This document shows, piece by piece, positions 60,917-64,000 of a DNA stretch of 64,000 bases (its first letter is position 1; every line of letters begins with the position of its first letter). Origin of the DNA: Rhodococcus oryzae (lineage in GTDB: Bacteria > Actinomycetota > Actinomycetes > Mycobacteriales > Mycobacteriaceae); assembly GCF_005049235.1 (NCBI RefSeq), contig NZ_SUMD01000013.1:1-64000 (forward strand). The letters run 5' to 3'. The notes beneath the pieces are model-generated. The model made no database searches. It saw only the letters and a list, made by a program, of their open reading frames with translations, and was not told the origin of the DNA. The position numbers and the translations under genes are program-made.

Positions 60917-62470
60917 TCAATGCTTGTAGACGCTGATATCCCCTGGCTCGGTCTCGAGCACCTCGCGGTCGAAGAACCACATGGCGAGGAAGAACAGCCC
61001 ACCCAGGACGAGCAGACCCCCCACGATCAGCACGGGGACGAACGCCTCCCCCGGCGATATCAGCACGAACAGCACGACAGCCATCCACACCAGCGCACCG
61101 ATCGCGACGGGTAGTTCGAACCGCCCGAGGTTGAATCCGCCCTCCTTGCGGTCCAACCGCCCGCGCACCGCAAGGTAGAGGACAACCGTCGCTGTGTAGA
61201 CGATGGCCGTGAGGAGCGTCCCCGCCACGATCAGCTTCAGCAGCGCATCGCCAGGAAGCGCGACCATCAGGACGACCCCGATGACGAGGATCAGGATCGT
61301 CGCCTGGACCGGAGTCTTCGTCCGCGGGTTGATTCGCCGCATCGTCCGGTACGCGGGGAACCGGGAGTCACGCGCCATCGCGAAGACGATCCGCGAACAC
61401 GCGGCCATCGTCACCATCCCGGCAGCGAAGAAGGCGAACGTGATCGCGACCAGGAGTGTTCGCTCCATCACGGGACCGAGCTGATCGCGCATGATCGCGG
61501 CGACCGGCGACTCGCTCGTGCTGATCCGGGGGATGTCGTCGATCGCGACGGTGAGTGCGATCACGAACACCATTCCAAGCGCCCCCGCTGCCACGACCGA
61601 TCCCACGATCGCGCGTGGGACGCTGCGGAAGGGGTCCTTGGCCTCCTCGGCCAGGTTCGCCGCGGCATCGAAGCCGACGAGCGTGGCCAGGCCCATGATC
61701 ATCGCGGCCATCAACCCGCCGCCGACGGCGAAGTAGTCGGGTGCGTTCTCGGTGACTCCGCGCGAGGTGAGGTTGCTCGCCCCGCCGTCGCCCGTGATCA
61801 GGACGGCGACGATGAGCGCAATCGCCAGCACCACCACGATCACCAGCTCGAGCCCCACCGCGCTCGCGTTGATCATGGCGACGATTCGCGTCGAGAACAC
61901 GACGAGCAATGCCTGGATGAGCATCATCACCAGCGTGATCACGCGCGCGGTGCCTTCGTCCGGCGCCATGCCGAAGAGCGGCATGAATGCCTGGCTGGCA
62001 AGGGCATTGTCGGTGGCCACGACACCGAACGACAGGTAGCAGACGGTCAGCCACCCGAACCCCCAGCCGATCTTCGGGTTGGCCAGGCGGGAGGCCCATT
62101 GGTAGGTGGAGCCGCTGAGCGGGATGCGGGCCGCGAACTGCGCATACACCAAGGCCACCAGGATCTGCCCGACCACCGCCATCACCCAGAGCCAGATCCC
62201 GACCGGCCCCGCATTCTGCAGCACGTCGTCGTAGGTCCCGAAGATGCCGACCGCGACAGAGATGAAGGCGAACGAGATCGCGAACACCTGAAAGGAACCG
62301 AGCGTCCGCTTCAGTTCCTGGTGGTATCCACCACTCTCGACGGAACTCTCGGCGTCTGCCGCGCCTGCCGCAGCTTCGACCATCTCGGCCACCCCACCTT
62401 CCGTCGGAAACCCGCGGGAGCTGTCGTGACAGGCCTCCGGGAGGTCAGCAGCGAGACCGGTCCGTTTCAT
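60917..62470 (-). CDS. APC-family amino-acid permease
   Basis: A 517-residue transporter with about twelve helices. The first helix FAISFAFISVAVGIFG contains the unwound GxG-type segment, and LVGFDAAANLAEEAKDPFRSVPRAI is the family's helix-8 motif. The ATG at 62470 is used; a Met 29 residues later could be the start. It is upstream of a berberine-bridge-type oxidase in one unit. The substrate is likely an amino acid or amine. Confidence 0.9.
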   Translation of the reverse strand: MKRTGLAADLPEACHDSSRGFPTEGGVAEMVEAAAGAADAESSVESGGYHQELKRTLGSFQVFAISFAFISVAVGIFGTYDDVLQNAGPVGIWLWVMAVVGQILVALVYAQFAARIPLSGSTYQWASRLANPKIGWGFGWLTVCYLSFGVVATDNALASQAFMPLFGMAPDEGTARVITLVMMLIQALLVVFSTRIVAMINASAVGLELVIVVVLAIALIVAVLITGDGGASNLTSRGVTENAPDYFAVGGGLMAAMIMGLATLVGFDAAANLAEEAKDPFRSVPRAIVGSVVAAGALGMVFVIALTVAIDDIPRISTSESPVAAIMRDQLGPVMERTLLVAITFAFFAAGMVTMAACSRIVFAMARDSRFPAYRTMRRINPRTKTPVQATILILVIGVVLMVALPGDALLKLIVAGTLLTAIVYTATVVLYLAVRGRLDRKEGGFNLGRFELPVAIGALVWMAVVLFVLISPGEAFVPVLIVGGLLVLGGLFFLAMWFFDREVLETEPGDISVYKH

Positions 62471-62550
62471 CGTCCTCCGATCGGGTACGGATGTCAGCGT
62501 TGATTCGGGCTCCTAAACACTCTGGTCCGGTACGCGATAGCGTCGAGGTC

Positions 62551-63186
62551 ATGACCGATCTGTTCGAACGCGAGGGTGTGAGCGGCGTTCTCCATCGGCC
62601 CGCCGGGGATCCGGTCGGCGCCCTTCTGCTCGCACACGGCGCTGGTGGTAACCGCGACGCCAAGATGTTGCAGCGGGCGGCAACGGAATTCGCGGAGCAC
62701 GGACTGCTCGTGCTCCGCTACGACCTGCCGTTCCGCCAGCGCAGGCCGAAAGGCCCGCCGAGTCCGTCCACCGCGGACGGCGATCGCGAGGGCATCGCGG
62801 CAGCCGGGGCCGCGGTACGCGAACTCTGTTCGGGCCCAGTGATTCTCGGCGGACACTCCTACGGTGGCCGGCAGTCCACCATGCTGGCGGCAGAGCATCC
62901 CGAGTCCTGCGACGGACTGCTGCTGTTCTCGTATCCGCTGCACCCGCCGGGAAAGCCGGAGAAGGCGAGGACCGCCCACCTGCCGGACCTGCGCGTTCCG
63001 TGCGTGTTCGTGCACGGCAGCAGGGACCCGTTCGGAAGCCCGGAGGAGATGCGCGCGGCCCTCGAACTGGTGCCGACACCGACGCGACTGGTGCTCGTCG
63101 TGGGCACCGGCCACGACCTCGCCCCGGACAAGAGCGCGGCCGCGCCGCTTGCGGTCGAGGCCGCCGCCGAGCTGTTCGGCTTCTGA
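62551..63186 (+). CDS. Alpha/beta hydrolase (dienelactone-hydrolase-like)
   Basis: A 211-residue hydrolase. LLLAHGAGGNRDAKMLQRAA near the start, the nucleophile elbow GGHSYGGRQSTMLA, the acid in FVHGSRDPFGSPEEM and the His in VGTGHDLAPD. The ATG at 62551 is preferred. It is divergent from the permease (81 nt between) and convergent with the NUDIX gene 6 nt away. Confidence 0.87.
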   Translation: MTDLFEREGVSGVLHRPAGDPVGALLLAHGAGGNRDAKMLQRAATEFAEHGLLVLRYDLPFRQRRPKGPPSPSTADGDREGIAAAGAAVRELCSGPVILGGHSYGGRQSTMLAAEHPESCDGLLLFSYPLHPPGKPEKARTAHLPDLRVPCVFVHGSRDPFGSPEEMRAALELVPTPTRLVLVVGTGHDLAPDKSAAAPLAVEAAAELFGF

Positions 63187-63192
63187 GCTGAC

Positions 63193-63741
63193 CTAGCGAC
63201 CCGTCGCCCACCCGAGCGAGGCACCGAGCAGGGCACGGCTGTGCGGCGCGAACGGCCACGCCGGGTCCACGAGGCGACGCCGCAGGCTCGACTCGGTCCA
63301 CCACCCGCCGTCGGCGATCTCCTTGTCCTGGTGCCGGATCGGACCGTCGTACCGCCCCTCGAACGCGTGGAGGTGGCACCGCAGCGGTCGTCCCGCCCTG
63401 CTCCCGTCCCAGGAGATGCGCGCCAGCGGCGACAGCCTGACGCCGGTGACCCCGAGTTCCTCCCCCAGCTCGCGGCGGGCGGTCTGCTCGGGGCTCTCCC
63501 CGGGGTCGACCCCACCGCCCGCGATGCAGTCGTGCAATCCCCCGAACACCTCCTTGTTGTGCGAGCGGCGATGCACGTAGATCCACCTTCCGTCGAGGGA
63601 CCTCAGCAGGACCCCCGCGCTGGCCAGCCACAGTCCTTCCGCGAACACCCGGGACCTGGGCGCGGTGCCGATCTCGCGGCCCGTGTCGTCGAAAGTCGCC
63701 AGCACCTCGTCCCTGGACCGCAGTTCGGTGCGCTCACTCAT
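63193..63741 (-). CDS. NUDIX hydrolase
   Basis: A 182-residue NUDIX protein. The Nudix box is GGGVDPGESPEQTARRELGEELGV with the expected Glu residues. An isopentenyl-diphosphate-isomerase-like context (LWLASAGVLLRSLDGRWIYVHRR) precedes it. The ATG at 63741 overlaps the dxs-like stop by 8 nt, so the genes are translationally coupled. That suggests a link to isoprenoid precursor synthesis, but a general pyrophosphatase is also possible. Confidence 0.87.
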   Translation of the reverse strand: MSERTELRSRDEVLATFDDTGREIGTAPRSRVFAEGLWLASAGVLLRSLDGRWIYVHRRSHNKEVFGGLHDCIAGGGVDPGESPEQTARRELGEELGVTGVRLSPLARISWDGSRAGRPLRCHLHAFEGRYDGPIRHQDKEIADGGWWTESSLRRRLVDPAWPFAPHSRALLGASLGWATGR

Positions 63742-64000
63742 GCGCGGGATCACCCGCCTGACCCGACGGCCGGGCGAGCAGTCGCGCCGCGGCGGCCGCG
63801 ATCCGTTCCGCCGTGAGCCCGTACTGCGCCAGCAGGTCCCCACGCCCGCCGTGATCGATGAAGGCGCGCGGGAGGCCTAGTGGCAGAAGGGGCGTCGCCA
63901 CGTGTTCGTCGGCGCAGGCCTCCAGGAGAAGTGCCCCCATGCCCCCGGAGCGGGCGGCATCCTCGACCGTGACGACGATGCGGTGACGCGCGGCCAGCTC
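63734..64000 (-). CDS. C-terminal part of a DXS-like transketolase
   Basis: The gene enters from the right edge; only its last 88 codons are present. They match the transketolase C-terminal domain of 1-deoxyxylulose-5-phosphate synthase: HRIVVTVEDAARSGGMGALLLEA, LGLPRAFIDHGGRGDLLAQYGLTAERIA. DXS starts the non-mevalonate isoprenoid pathway. The normal glycine pattern after VEDA is slightly altered, so a DXS paralogue is possible. The N-terminal part, needed to confirm it, lies outside the window. Confidence 0.75.
   Translation of the reverse strand, partial: ELAARHRIVVTVEDAARSGGMGALLLEACADEHVATPLLPLGLPRAFIDHGGRGDLLAQYGLTAERIAAAAARLLARPSGQAGDPAHE

Overview
The window is high-GC actinobacterial DNA from a mycolic-acid bacterium of the Mycobacteriales, most likely Nocardia- or Rhodococcus-like. 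Three MspA-type porin genes, an mprA-mprB-pepD-moaB2 stress locus and a perM-purN-purH-sucCD-uvrD1 backbone point there. The gene order follows, from memory, the Mycobacterium tuberculosis Rv0944-Rv0984 stretch, with accessory blocks inserted. I saw no rRNA, tRNA, CRISPR array, prophage or insertion sequence.

Layout. 1-1.9 kb: three leftward MspA porins. 2.3-6.8 kb: moaB2, pepD and the MprAB two-component system, with matching CTGAGA-N5-CTGAGA boxes before mprA and pepD. 6.9-10.4 kb: a TRIC-like channel, then a divergent zinc-starvation locus. There, mrf, rpmE2 and possibly rpmF run left and rpmB2-rpmG2-rpsN2-rpsR2 run right from two Zur-like boxes. 10.5-16.3 kb: lipoproteins, an AEC carrier and a MoxR/VWA chaperone pair. 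16.5-24.6 kb: an accessory block with a DUF3311/MctP symporter, hydrolases, a PucR regulator, a Vsr-like endonuclease gene bracketed by 61-bp palindromic repeats, and a leader-peptide/attenuator in front of a 63-residue protein.

24.7-41.8 kb is mainly core: purH, purN, perM, a DUF5336 protein, sucD and sucC, a polytopic membrane protein, an M23 peptidase behind a perfect CRP-type site, uvrD1, chorismate mutase, an aldehyde dehydrogenase and pgi. 41.8-53.5 kb is redox-rich accessory DNA: an ApbE-like protein, an AurF-type diiron oxygenase with its FprB reductase, a 12-copy heptamer array, an SDR, and an XRE-cupin regulator divergent from a thioredoxin-reductase/methyltransferase fusion. It also holds a Clp_N-HTH regulator with two 19-bp palindromes, a flavin disulfide reductase and a carboxylesterase. 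53.5-64 kb: an Fpg-like glycosylase, cobF, thyA-dfrA, a TetR regulator divergent from a second AurF protein, a shrunken flavoprotein-DUF4873 fusion, a berberine-bridge-type oxidase with an amino-acid permease, a hydrolase, a NUDIX protein and the 3' end of a dxs-like gene.

The least explained signals are non-coding. A family of palindromic repeats, all exactly 61 bp and all in one orientation, lies between genes at five places and flanks the endonuclease gene. A leader ORF, a stop-codon hairpin and an intrinsic terminator precede the 63-residue ORF. A twin-palindrome operator abuts the Clp_N-HTH gene.
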